Shown: positions 8,261 to 15,796 of the stretch, in pieces
Position numbering within the stretch: the stretch's first letter is position 1
How the letters are laid out: the number at the start of each line of letters is the position of its first letter
NCBI GenBank assembly: GCA_016763235.1
Contig: JAESUE010000045.1
Location: forward strand, 1 to 33,361
Direction of reading: 5' to 3'
Origin: Pseudomonadales bacterium
GTDB taxonomy: Bacteria; Pseudomonadota; Gammaproteobacteria; Pseudomonadales; UBA3067
Length of the DNA stretch: 33,361 nucleotides
Program-made: the position numbers and the translations under genes
Notes under the pieces: model-generated
The model's input: the letters and a program-made list of their open reading frames with translations, nothing else
Database searches by the model: none
Told to the model about the DNA's origin: nothing

Positions 8261-9319
8261 ATGTCCACAAATAACTACCTCGTTGCCGACGCATTTCCTA
8301 TGGGTGAAATCACTGAGATCGCCGAAGGGCTGCATGTCCTCAGGCAGCCGATGTTACACAACCCAGACCATATCAATTGTTATTTAATTGAGGGGGATAA
8401 GGGCTTAACCATCGTGGATACCGGCATTCCCTCTGAAGACTGTTACAAAAACTGGCAAATGCTGCTGGATTCCCCCCTGGGAGCCAAGGGTGTAGAGCGC
8501 ATTTATCTTACTCATGCACACCCAGATCATGTCGGTGGCGCAAAATGGCTGCAGGAAAATACTGGCGCGCCCATCGTTATGCCGGGAAACGAGGTGGATG
8601 CTGTGCAGCGTATGTGGCGTGGTGCCAGTGACAACAGAGATTCCGTCGCTGAATTTTTCACCAGTTGGGGTGTGCCAGAAGACAGCCTCAACGCCGTGTA
8701 TGCCATGCAAGATGGTTTCAAATACGGTTGCCCTGATCTAGATGAGTTAAATGTTGAAACATTCAATGAAGGTTTTAGCATGGACATTGGAGGGCGAACC
8801 TGGAAGACGGTAGATGGCTATGGCCATACTCCCCATAACGCGGCCCTGTTTTGTGAGAAAGACGGCATTATGATATCAGGAGACCAAGTGCTCACCTCCA
8901 TCTTCCCCAATGTAAGCATCTGGTGGGGTTCGGAATTAAACCCGCTTCAGTCCTATATGGATTCTTTAAATCACTATAAAACCCACTCCATTAAAGTGAT
9001 ATATCCAGCACATGGTGGCACTCTTGAAAATGTTAACAAACGCATTGACGCCATTCTTAACTTTAACCAGATTCGCCTTGATCGCGCAGTAAAATATTTA
9101 ACCGAGGCTCCGCAAAATGCCTTTGAAGCTATACCAGGCGTATTGAATAAAAAACGCAACCCAATGATGATATCGCTTCTAGCTGGGCAAGTATTTGCTA
9201 TTTTCAACTGCCTTGAAAAGCAAGGTTTGATTGAAAAAGTCGGTGACAAGCCTTTTACATTTCAGACTTGTCCTGAAGTTGTCATTCCAGAAGAGAATAA
9301 GGATGCCATAAACGCTTAA
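8261..9319 (+). CDS. MBL-fold metallohydrolase
   Basis: The 352-residue protein has the metallo-beta-lactamase fold metal motif THAHPDHVGG (residues 84-93: H85, H87, D89, H90). The later ligands are plausible in GYGHTPHNAAL, SGDQVL and YPAHGG. Length and the C-terminal about 90-residue helical extension fit the glyoxalase-II-like hydrolase group that often acts on thioesters such as acyl-CoA or acyl-glutathione conjugates. The true substrate is unknown. The gene is divergent from the dienoyl-CoA-isomerase-like crotonase, which makes a role in lipid or CoA-ester metabolism reasonable but unproven. A hairpin follows the stop. Confidence 0.87.
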   Translation: MSTNNYLVADAFPMGEITEIAEGLHVLRQPMLHNPDHINCYLIEGDKGLTIVDTGIPSEDCYKNWQMLLDSPLGAKGVERIYLTHAHPDHVGGAKWLQENTGAPIVMPGNEVDAVQRMWRGASDNRDSVAEFFTSWGVPEDSLNAVYAMQDGFKYGCPDLDELNVETFNEGFSMDIGGRTWKTVDGYGHTPHNAALFCEKDGIMISGDQVLTSIFPNVSIWWGSELNPLQSYMDSLNHYKTHSIKVIYPAHGGTLENVNKRIDAILNFNQIRLDRAVKYLTEAPQNAFEAIPGVLNKKRNPMMISLLAGQVFAIFNCLEKQGLIEKVGDKPFTFQTCPEVVIPEENKDAINA

Positions 9320-9336
9320 GCGCCCGTATAGTCTCA

Positions 9337-9364
9337 GAGCGCCCACTCTAAACGGTGGGCGCTC
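9337..9364 (+). terminator. GC-rich hairpin after the MBL gene
   Basis: GAGCGCCCAC (9337-9346) pairs perfectly with GTGGGCGCTC (9355-9364) around an 8-base loop, 18 bp after the stop codon. The trailing sequence has only a weak T content, so termination may be partial. Confidence 0.6.
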
Positions 9365-9373
9365 CTTGCTAAA

Positions 9374-9434
9374 CCAACTATCAATCCAGATCACGCTCAA
9401 ATTTGAACAATTATAGAGTTCGCTAAGTAGCCAC
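9374..9434 (-). mobile_element. Degenerate IS66-like MITE copy
   Basis: CACGCTCAAATTTGAAC followed by AGAGTTCGCTAAGTAGCCAC matches the reverse complement of the short MITE form at 23867, with several changes and poorly preserved tips. No duplication is clear. It lies 35 bp upstream of the csoR promoter. Confidence 0.6.
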
Positions 9435-9469
9435 CTCCTAACATGAAAAAACAACCAGACCCTTTTACA

Positions 9470-9498
9470 TTGATAACCATACCCTACCGGGGTATAGT
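9470..9498 (+). promoter_or_regulatory. csoR-copZ-copA promoter
   Basis: TTGATA (9470-9475) and TATAGT (9493-9498) are separated by 17 bases, near-consensus sigma-70 elements, and lie 33 bp before the csoR start. The CsoR-type operator occupies the spacer and runs into the -10 box, so bound repressor would exclude RNA polymerase. Confidence 0.75.
9479..9495. promoter_or_regulatory. CsoR-type operator
   Basis: ATACCCTACCGGGGTAT has perfect 6-bp arms (ATACCC/GGGTAT) around five bases. This is very close to operators described for copper-sensing CsoR proteins, such as the copZA site of Bacillus subtilis. It lies directly upstream of a csoR homologue, implying autoregulation and copper-induced derepression of copZ and copA. 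Confidence 0.8.
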
Positions 9499-9531
9499 TA
9501 TTTAATAGTTACGTTATGAGGCTGCCACGCT

Positions 9532-9831
9532 GTGATCAAACCTAAAATAAAAGAAAACACCCTTTCCCGCTTAAAACGCATCGAAGGACAAATTCGCGGC
9601 ATTGCTAAAATGGTGGATGAAGAAAAATATTGCATTGACGTAATCAACCAAGTAACCGCCGCTGAACGCGCACTGGATGGCGTAGCACAACTCCTTCTCC
9701 GCAACCACGTCGAGACCTGCGTCACCGAATCTATTAAAAACGGCGATACGGAACAAAAAACCGATGAGCTAATAAATACCTTATTTAAATTTCACAAGCG
9801 TGCTCAAAATAATACCGATGGGCAGCTCTAA
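9532..9831 (+). CDS. csoR: Copper-sensing CsoR/RcnR-family repressor
   Basis: The 99-residue protein is an all-helical DUF156 repressor. RLKRIEGQIRGIAKMV (13-28) is the family signature. C34, H59 and C63 give the Cys-His-Cys set that binds Cu(I) in CsoR, which separates it from formaldehyde-sensing FrmR (no middle His ligand of this type) and nickel-sensing RcnR. It should repress its own operon and release DNA when copper binds. The start is GTG 9532; the frame closes upstream at 9517 and the next ATG is codon 27, inside the signature. The last codons (DGQL-stop) lie in a repeat end (9817-9834) shared with the element at 4059, so the C-terminus may have been altered by an insertion. copZ follows after 86 bp. 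Confidence 0.9.
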   Translation: MIKPKIKENTLSRLKRIEGQIRGIAKMVDEEKYCIDVINQVTAAERALDGVAQLLLRNHVETCVTESIKNGDTEQKTDELINTLFKFHKRAQNNTDGQL

Positions 9832-9834
9832 AAA
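9817..9834. repeat. Solitary end of the second MITE family, overlapping the csoR stop
   Basis: GATGGGCAGCTCTAAAAATAG at about 9817-9837 matches both ends of the 144-bp element at 4059-4202 over the motif GGGCAGCTCTAAAAAT. No partner end is visible downstream to copZ. The csoR stop codon TAA lies inside it. Confidence 0.65.
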
Positions 9835-9917
9835 TAGTGTGGCTACATTGTTAGAGGTGCTCAGACATCTGAATTACAAAGATTCTACCTATAAACCCTA
9901 TAAATAGAGATCAAACC

Positions 9918-10136
9918 ATGTCACCCCAAAAAATTGAAAAAACACTTCTTGTTGATGGAATGTCTTGTCAAAACTGCGTAAAGCGGGTTAAAAAAATCCT
10001 TTCAGAAGACGCATCGATAGAAAAAGTCGAAGTAGATTTGGAATCTAAACGTGTCAGCTTTTACTGTTTGGAAGACACCAATATCTCAGCCCTTAAATCC
10101 GCCTTAAAGGAATATGATTTTAACATCCAAGAATAA
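9918..10136 (+). CDS. copZ: Heavy-metal-associated domain protein, CopZ-like copper chaperone
   Basis: The 72-residue protein is a single HMA (ferredoxin-like) domain. Its metal site is GMSCQNC, with cysteines at about 17 and 20, in the usual loop after the first strand. Such free-standing domains shuttle Cu(I) in the cytoplasm to the N-terminal HMA domains of CopA. It lies between csoR and copA in the same direction, with gaps of 86 and 51 bp. Relative to typical CopZ the C-terminal strand (EYDFNIQE) is normal. Alternative roles as a generic Hg or Zn chaperone are less likely given the CsoR-type neighbour. Confidence 0.9.
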   Translation: MSPQKIEKTLLVDGMSCQNCVKRVKKILSEDASIEKVEVDLESKRVSFYCLEDTNISALKSALKEYDFNIQE

Positions 10137-10187
10137 AAAAATATTAAGGTAAGCTCACCCCCAATAGCGCTTATTTCGGAGTAGATA

Positions 10188-12698
10188 ATGAAAACAGAAG
10201 TCCTCTCGGTTTACGGTATGACCTGCCAACACTGCGTCAAAGCGGTCACGAACGCACTCAAGCGTATCAATGGCGTAACAGAGGTTTCTGTTTCACTCGA
10301 AGATAAATCTGCAAAGGTGTATTACAATGAAAATACGACAAGCAGAGAAATATTCGAACATGCGATTCTCGAAGAAGATTTTTTTCTTACTCCACAAGAA
10401 GTAGATAAACAAACCGATTTAGAAAACAAAAATGATGCAAACGTTTCAAGTACCGATAAAAAAAACACGGCAATAAGTCTTTCTGTAGAAGGCATGACCT
10501 GTGCAAATTGCGCCAACACCATCGAAAAAGTATTAAAGAAAACCACTGGTATATTTAAGGTAAATGTAAACTTTCCATTAAAACGTTGTACGGTGGAATA
10601 TGATGACACGCAACTCTCCCCAAATGAAATCATTAATCATATATCTACAGCGGGTTATCAAGCGTTCAGTATGAAAGACGGTGGCACGACACCCATAAAA
10701 AACAACACCAGCAAGGAAAAAAGGCTATTTATTTTCGCCGCCGCCTTCGCGCTGCCAGTGCTCGGGCTGACCTACCTCAGTCCTTTTGCACACAGCCAAA
10801 CTAATTTAATACTTTTTATTCTTGCGTCTTTAGTTCAGTTTGGCCCTGGTCTCTATTTTTATAGAGGCGCGTATTACTCCTTAAAAAATAAATCTACCAA
10901 CATGGATGTTTTGGTAAGCCTGGGAATCAGCGCGGCCTATTTCTATAGTGCTTACTCGTTTTTATTTATTGACCCAATGGCCCACACTTTTTTTGACAGC
11001 TCGACATTAATTATTACATTTATTCTGTTAGGGAAATTATTGGAAAGCAGTGCAAAATCTAAAACCAGTGCCGCGCTGGAAAAACTTCTTTCTCTGCAGG
11101 CAAATAAAGCCCGAAAAATCATCAATGGTCGCTCAGAACTCGTGCCATTAAGCGAAATCGTCGTTGGCGACTTCATCCAGGTTCAGCCTGGAGAAAAAAT
11201 CCCCGTGGATGGCGTATTAACAGAAGGTATCACTTCTGTTGACGAATCTCTTCTTACTGGCGAACCCATGCCGGTTGAAAAAAAACTCGGTGATTCTCTT
11301 GCCGGTGCCACTATTAATCAAAGTGGTCTTATTACATTACGAGCCGAACGAGTAGGAAAAGACACCTTACTAGCACAAATTATTTCCATGGTGGAAGAAG
11401 CACAAACAGACAAAGCCCCCATCCAAAGGCTTGCAGATCAAATTTCCAACTACTTCGTCCCTTTGGTGGTGCTGTCTGCGGTTCTCACATTTTGTGTTTG
11501 GTATTTCCTTCCTATTGAAATCAGCCGCGAAAGTGATCGTTTTTTATTTTCATTCCAGCTAATGATCGCCGTTCTCGTCATTGCCTGCCCATGCGCTCTT
11601 GGTCTTGCCACGCCCACCGCTATCATGGTGGGCAGCGCTGCAGCTTTACGACGTGGAATTTTATTTAAAAAGGGCTCCTTGCTAGAAAACATTTCAAAAC
11701 TAGACGTTATCCTTTTTGACAAAACAGGCACCATCACGGAGGGACACCCTGAACTGGTACACATTATTCCAGTCAGCGGACGTAATAAGGAGGAGCTGTT
11801 AAAAATAGCCGCCAGCATAGAGACCCACTCCAGTCACCCCCTAGCAAAGGCCTTAGTCGAAGCGGCTAATAATCAATCAATTGTGCTGCTTAACACCCAG
11901 GAGGTAATGGAAATACAAGGCCAGGGGACACAGGCAATGATCAATGGAAAATGCATCAAAATCGGCAAAGCAGAATTTGTCAGCGAAGATAAAAAGAGCT
12001 TACATCTACTAGCAGAACAGCTTAAAACTTACGAAACACACGGCCATAGCCTTGTATACATCGCCGAAGATAACACCTTACTAGGTGCCCTCACTCTATC
12101 TGACCGGATTAAACCTGATTCTGCGCAAGCCATAAAACGAATAAAATCCCTCTCGATAAAAACTGGCTTAATCTCCGGTGACAACGCTATCGCAGTGAAA
12201 GAAATTGCCAAACAAGCGGGCATCGAACACTATCAGGCAGAAGTAAAACCTGAGGATAAAATTAGTCAGGTCAAAGCTTGGCAGAACAAAGGCTTTAGGG
12301 TAGCGATGGTGGGTGATGGTATCAACGATGCACCCGCATTAGCTCAAGCGGATATAGGCCTTGCCATCGGCTCTGGGGCAGATGTTGCGAAAGAAACCGG
12401 CGATATTATCTTGGTCAATAACACCTTAATGGATGTCGTTCGCTCCATAGAACTGGGCAGAATGACGCTAAGAACAATAAAACAAAATTTCTTTTGGGCC
12501 TTTTTCTACAACCTAATCATGATTCCCATTGCAGCAGGCTTGCTCTACCCCGAATACGGCATCATTTTAAAACCCGAATGGGCCTGCATCGCCATGTGGT
12601 TATCTTCACTCACAGTGGTCGGCAATTCATTACTACTAAGAAAGAAAAGCGCGGCTCTTTTTGAAACAGTCAACCCTCAAGCGCCTATATCTATATAG
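10188..12698 (+). CDS. copA: Copper-exporting P1B-type ATPase
   Basis: The 836-residue protein is a full CopA. Two N-terminal HMA domains carry GMTCQHC (C13, C16) and GMTCANC (C105, C108). The actuator-domain TGE is at 357-359, the Cu(I) channel motif CPC at 467-469, the phosphorylated D511 in DKTGT, the nucleotide-binding HP at 550-551, and GDGIND at 709-714. Eight membrane helices can be placed (four before the actuator, two around it, two at the C-terminus). It pumps Cu(I) from the cytoplasm to the periplasm. GGAG six bases before ATG 10188 supports the start. The TAG stop lies inside the 8-bp duplication created by the MITE inserted at 12702. Confidence 0.97.
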   Translation: MKTEVLSVYGMTCQHCVKAVTNALKRINGVTEVSVSLEDKSAKVYYNENTTSREIFEHAILEEDFFLTPQEVDKQTDLENKNDANVSSTDKKNTAISLSVEGMTCANCANTIEKVLKKTTGIFKVNVNFPLKRCTVEYDDTQLSPNEIINHISTAGYQAFSMKDGGTTPIKNNTSKEKRLFIFAAAFALPVLGLTYLSPFAHSQTNLILFILASLVQFGPGLYFYRGAYYSLKNKSTNMDVLVSLGISAAYFYSAYSFLFIDPMAHTFFDSSTLIITFILLGKLLESSAKSKTSAALEKLLSLQANKARKIINGRSELVPLSEIVVGDFIQVQPGEKIPVDGVLTEGITSVDESLLTGEPMPVEKKLGDSLAGATINQSGLITLRAERVGKDTLLAQIISMVEEAQTDKAPIQRLADQISNYFVPLVVLSAVLTFCVWYFLPIEISRESDRFLFSFQLMIAVLVIACPCALGLATPTAIMVGSAAALRRGILFKKGSLLENISKLDVILFDKTGTITEGHPELVHIIPVSGRNKEELLKIAASIETHSSHPLAKALVEAANNQSIVLLNTQEVMEIQGQGTQAMINGKCIKIGKAEFVSEDKKSLHLLAEQLKTYETHGHSLVYIAEDNTLLGALTLSDRIKPDSAQAIKRIKSLSIKTGLISGDNAIAVKEIAKQAGIEHYQAEVKPEDKISQVKAWQNKGFRVAMVGDGINDAPALAQADIGLAIGSGADVAKETGDIILVNNTLMDVVRSIELGRMTLRTIKQNFFWAFFYNLIMIPIAAGLLYPEYGIILKPEWACIAMWLSSLTVVGNSLLLRKKSAALFETVNPQAPISI

Positions 12699-12701
12699 GG
12701 C

Positions 12702-12842
12702 GTAACTGCTCAGCGAACTCTGTAAGAGTTCAGATTGCATTCAAATTTGGGCAGAACAAGGCGAAAAATGTGAGTTTATACCTATAAATGATCACTTTTT
12801 AACGCTGTTATGCACAAATTTGAGCGTGCGCTGAGGTGTTAC
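12702..12842 (+). mobile_element. IS66-like MITE, full 141-bp copy, with 7/8 target duplication
   Basis: The element runs from GTAACTGCTCAGCGAACTC to GCTGAGGTGTTAC. It aligns along its whole length with the 141-bp copy at 14763. The flanks TATAGGGC (12694-12701) and TATAGAGC (12843-12850) match at 7 of 8 positions. It inserted three bases after the copA stop codon, with the stop inside the duplication. Confidence 0.9.
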
Positions 12843-12975
12843 TATAGAGCAAGCCATCCCTGAATAAGACAAAGCCAATCATGCGACCTGCCCTAATAGC
12901 CACGAATAAAACCCTGCACAGGGCCTTTAGTTATAAATCATAAAAATTAGTCATCATCACCAATATAAATACAAC

Positions 12976-13004
12976 TTGCTGACAACCATTAACTGCATTA
13001 ATAT
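12976..13004 (+). promoter_or_regulatory. Candidate promoter of the LysR gene at 13056
   Basis: TTGCTG (12976-12981) and TAATAT (12999-13004) are spaced by 17 bases and lie 51 bp before the start codon. The -35 box is imperfect, so this is a moderate call. Confidence 0.4.
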
Positions 13005-13055
13005 CTCTAACCTCTCAATATATAATGACATAGAGCTTAATAAAGCAGTATTGCT

Positions 13056-14003
13056 ATGAACATATCTAATATCGACCTTAACCTTTTTAAAATATTTGAC
13101 GTTATCTACCGCGAAGGAAGCATCACCAAAGCCGCTGAAACACTCGGCATCACCCAGCCCGCAGTAAGCAACTCTCTCTCTAGGCTGCGCGCACTTTTTG
13201 ATGACGAGCTTTTCACCCGAACCAATAAAGGCATGAGACCAACTTCGCTTGCGCAAAACATTCAACCTTCTGTCGTATCTGCGCTGCAATTACTAAGATC
13301 CAGTGTCAATGAGGGTGACGCTTTCCAACCTGAAACCAGTAATGCTACTTTTAATGTGAGCATGAACGCCGTTGCTCAAGTGTCGATCATGCCTAAATTG
13401 ATTTTACGTCTTCAATCCGGCACTGCAAATATCAAACTTTCCACACAAACAGTCTTTTGCAGAGACCTCGTTAAGGCGCTAAGTAGTGAAGCCGTTAGCT
13501 TGGTAGTGAATTATGCCGTGCCAACACCTGCGTATATTAAACGTGAGCTATTGTTCAACGATGATTATGTTTGCATTGTCCGAGCTGGCCACCCTCGCAT
13601 TAAAGACAAACTCACGCTTAAGACCTTTGAAGCCGAGAAGCACCTTCTCTTATCAGAAGAAACACAAGAAAGTTCAAACTTAAGAGCCGCGCTCGCTGAA
13701 AATAACATCACTCAACAGACTGTTTTTACGGGTAATGAGTATGTAGCGCTACCGGCTATTCTAATGACATCTGATGCCATCATGACGGTAACAAGAACGT
13801 TAGCCAACGCGATTAAAAATTACTTGGATATTCTCGTACTTAAACCGCCATTCGATATTCCAAGCAAAAAAACGTTTCTGTACTGGCATGAAAATGAAGA
13901 CCAAACGGGAGCCAACAAATGGTTGCGTGATCAAATTTTCCAAATTGCCAAACCGCAAAAGCTGCCTGATTCAAGGCGGGAAGCAGAAAGAGCTGTTTCA
14001 TAA
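13056..14003 (+). CDS. LysR-family transcriptional regulator
   Basis: The 315-residue protein has the LysR winged helix-turn-helix at about residues 5-65 (LNLFKIFDVIYREGSITKAAETLGITQPAVSNSLSRLR) and a periplasmic-binding-protein-like effector domain after it. The N-terminal NIDLNLFKIFDVI pattern and the DELFTRTNKGMRPTSLA segment resemble the NodD/LeuO/PA-type subgroup. It cannot be assigned a target from sequence; neither neighbour is divergent to it at close range, since copA ends upstream and ppiA converges downstream. ATG 13056 fits the family N-terminus. A hairpin overlapping its stop may terminate it. Confidence 0.9.
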   Translation: MNISNIDLNLFKIFDVIYREGSITKAAETLGITQPAVSNSLSRLRALFDDELFTRTNKGMRPTSLAQNIQPSVVSALQLLRSSVNEGDAFQPETSNATFNVSMNAVAQVSIMPKLILRLQSGTANIKLSTQTVFCRDLVKALSSEAVSLVVNYAVPTPAYIKRELLFNDDYVCIVRAGHPRIKDKLTLKTFEAEKHLLLSEETQESSNLRAALAENNITQQTVFTGNEYVALPAILMTSDAIMTVTRTLANAIKNYLDILVLKPPFDIPSKKTFLYWHENEDQTGANKWLRDQIFQIAKPQKLPDSRREAERAVS

Positions 14004-14017
14004 AACAGTTCTTTCTC
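13992..14017 (+). terminator. Weak hairpin at the LysR gene end
   Basis: AAGAGCTGTTT and AAACAGTTCTTT pair around a short loop with one G-T pair, followed by CTCACTCTG. The stem overlaps the TAA stop. The T tract is poor, so confidence is low. Confidence 0.35.
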
Positions 14018-14051
14018 ACTCTGACCCGCTTTCTACAAGGAAGTGTCTGAT

Positions 14052-14642
14052 CTACGGAAGAACCGTTACACTTTTAATGACGATATCGTTAACGGGTACA
14101 TCGCGCCGCCCGTTCTTCATGCCTGTTTGTGCTCTGCCAATTGAAGAAACCACATCCATACCTTCAAGCACCTCACCAAATACCGCATAACCAAAGCCCT
14201 GTGGGCCACGGTAGTCGAGTGAACTGTTACCCATAAGGTTGATAAAAAACTGCGAGGTCGCACTGTCCACCACCCCTGTGCGCGCCATCGCCACGGTGCC
14301 AGGTTTATTGCGCAGGCCATTATTTGCTTCATTTTTAATCGGTGCTTTAACAGGCTTTTTCTGCCATGCCTGAGAAAAAACACCACCTTGAATCATAAAC
14401 CCCGCTATAACGCGGTGAAAGATAGTGCCATCGTAATGGCCTGATTCAGCATAATCTAAAAAGTTTTTCACACTGATGGGTGCTTTATCCTGAAATAGCA
14501 CAAGCTTGATCTTTCCTTCCGTGGTTTCTAACACCACCACAGGGTTAGCGGCTTTTTTTGCAGTTTCTTCCGTCGTCGCAGTCGCTATCGTTGTTACACC
14601 CAAGAAAAGACCAATCAGTACAGCTTTAATTATTGTGTTCAT
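14052..14642 (-). CDS. ppiA: Periplasmic peptidyl-prolyl cis-trans isomerase, cyclophilin type
   Basis: The protein (196 residues from ATG 14642) is a cyclophilin that speeds proline isomerisation during folding. FHRVIAGFMIQGG carries the catalytic arginine and Phe/Met/Gln pocket, SQFFINL and GYAVFGEVLEGMDVV are further family blocks. An N-terminal signal peptide (MNTIIKAVLIGLFLGVTTIA) would be cut near ATA-TTEE, placing the enzyme in the periplasm as for E. coli PpiA. The frame is open to 14660, but GGAGG precedes ATG 14642 by about 10 bases and the signal peptide begins there, so this start is preferred. Its 3' end converges with the LysR gene. Its promoter lies near the MITE at 14763. Confidence 0.92.
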   Translation of the reverse strand: MNTIIKAVLIGLFLGVTTIATATTEETAKKAANPVVVLETTEGKIKLVLFQDKAPISVKNFLDYAESGHYDGTIFHRVIAGFMIQGGVFSQAWQKKPVKAPIKNEANNGLRNKPGTVAMARTGVVDSATSQFFINLMGNSSLDYRGPQGFGYAVFGEVLEGMDVVSSIGRAQTGMKNGRRDVPVNDIVIKSVTVLP

Positions 14643-14762
14643 TTGCAGAATATCCTCCATTAAAAAATAAAGTGTATAGCATAGTTTATTTCAATGAAAT
14701 GATTCCTGTATATGTCGCCGAAGAACTGTATTCAAGACCCTATGCTTTTCGTTACCATAATG

Positions 14763-14903
14763 GTAACTATTCAGCGAACTCTGTAACTGTTCAGATTGCG
14801 TTAGAATTTGAGCAGAATAAGGCGAAAAATGTGAGTTTATACTCATAAATGATCAATTTTTAACACCGTTATGCACGAATTTGAGCGTGAGCTGAATAGT
14901 TAC
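14763..14903 (+). mobile_element. IS66-like MITE, type 141-bp copy, with perfect 8-bp target duplication
   Basis: The tips GTAACTATTCAG (14763-14774) and CTGAATAGTTAC (14892-14903) are perfect 12-bp inverted repeats. A second copy of the tip motif, GTAACTGTTCAG, lies 20 bp inside the left end. The flanks CCATAATG (14755-14762) and CCATAATG (14904-14911) are identical. GTAA tips and an 8-bp duplication are the rules of the IS66 family. The element has no coding frame, so it must be moved in trans. It sits between the divergent ppiA and SDR genes. Confidence 0.93.
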
Positions 14904-14937
14904 CCATAATGAACAAATAAAAAACTGGGGTTACACA

Positions 14938-15705
14938 ATGTTTAGCTTAGTAGGCAAAACCGTACTTATTACAGGATCAAGCCGAGGCATTGGCAAGGCC
15001 ATCGCAAAGCAGATGTTTTTACACGGTGCGAACGTGGTGATATCCAGCCGCAAGGCCGAAGCTTGTGAACAGGTATGCGCCGAGATCAATGCCTTAAGTG
15101 AGGGAGACAAACCCAGAGCGATATCCGTTCCTTGTAATATTTCCCGTAAAGAAGAGCTTGAGAATCTCGTCAACACTACCAAAAATGAATTTGGTAAAAT
15201 AGATATTTTAGTGTGCAATGCTGCTATAAACCCTCACTTTGGCCCCATGTCCACGATCCCTGATACTGCATTCGACAAAATACTCAGTAGTAATATCAAA
15301 TCGAATCACTGGCTTTGCCAGCTGGCGCTCCCAGATATGGCCGAACGAAAAGATGGCGTAGTGATCATCATCTCATCGATTGCAGGGTTAACAGGCAACC
15401 CTGTTCTTGGTACCTACGGTATATCCAAAGCGGCCGATATGGCACTAACAAGAAATATCGCTGTGGAATATGGCGGTCGAAATATCCGTGCGAACACGAT
15501 TGCCCCTGGTTTAATTAAAACCGATTTCTCCAAAGCCCTTTGGTCGAATGATTTCATTTTAAAAGAAGCGCTCGGGCATACCCCGCTATCAAGAATTGGC
15601 GAACCTGACGAAATTGCCGGCGCGGCTGTCTTCCTTGCCTCTGATGCCGGAAAATACATAACGGGGCAAACCCTCGTTATTGACGGTGGCAGCACCATTG
15701 TTTAA
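14938..15705 (+). CDS. Short-chain dehydrogenase/reductase, FabG-like
   Basis: The 255-residue protein is a classical SDR. TGSSRGIG (12-19) binds the cofactor, CNAA (93-96) replaces the usual NNAG, and S146/S147, Y160 and K164 (YGISK) form the active site. DGGSTIV at the C-terminus is typical of the family. The SSRK segment after the second strand suggests NADP(H). It resembles DHRS4-like and 3-oxoacyl-reductase-like members linked to acyl-CoA metabolism, but the substrate is not fixed. ATG 14938 lies 27 bp after the MITE duplication, with GGGG upstream as a possible ribosome-binding site. Its TAA stop lies in the target duplication of a 23-bp MITE remnant. Confidence 0.9.
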   Translation: MFSLVGKTVLITGSSRGIGKAIAKQMFLHGANVVISSRKAEACEQVCAEINALSEGDKPRAISVPCNISRKEELENLVNTTKNEFGKIDILVCNAAINPHFGPMSTIPDTAFDKILSSNIKSNHWLCQLALPDMAERKDGVVIIISSIAGLTGNPVLGTYGISKAADMALTRNIAVEYGGRNIRANTIAPGLIKTDFSKALWSNDFILKEALGHTPLSRIGEPDEIAGAAVFLASDAGKYITGQTLVIDGGSTIV

Positions 15706-15707
15706 CT

Positions 15708-15730
15708 GTAACAATTCAGCGAACCGTTAC
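15708..15730 (+). mobile_element. IS66-like MITE, 23-bp remnant, with 7/8 target duplication
   Basis: GTAACAATTCAGCGAACCGTTAC keeps the left tip and the first bases of the element followed directly by a right tip. Flanks GTTTAACT (15700-15707) and GTTTAAGT (15731-15738) match at 7 of 8, so a larger copy probably inserted and then lost its middle. Confidence 0.7.
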
Positions 15731-15796
15731 GTTTAAGTCATACCTTCTAGCCGTAGCCAAAACGCAATACACCTCGTATCTCAATAAGGAAATCCA

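Noticed and set aside
12957..13289. 110-codon minus-strand frame opposite the LysR gene
   Set aside because: It is antisense to a conserved helix-turn-helix region and has no coding features of its own.
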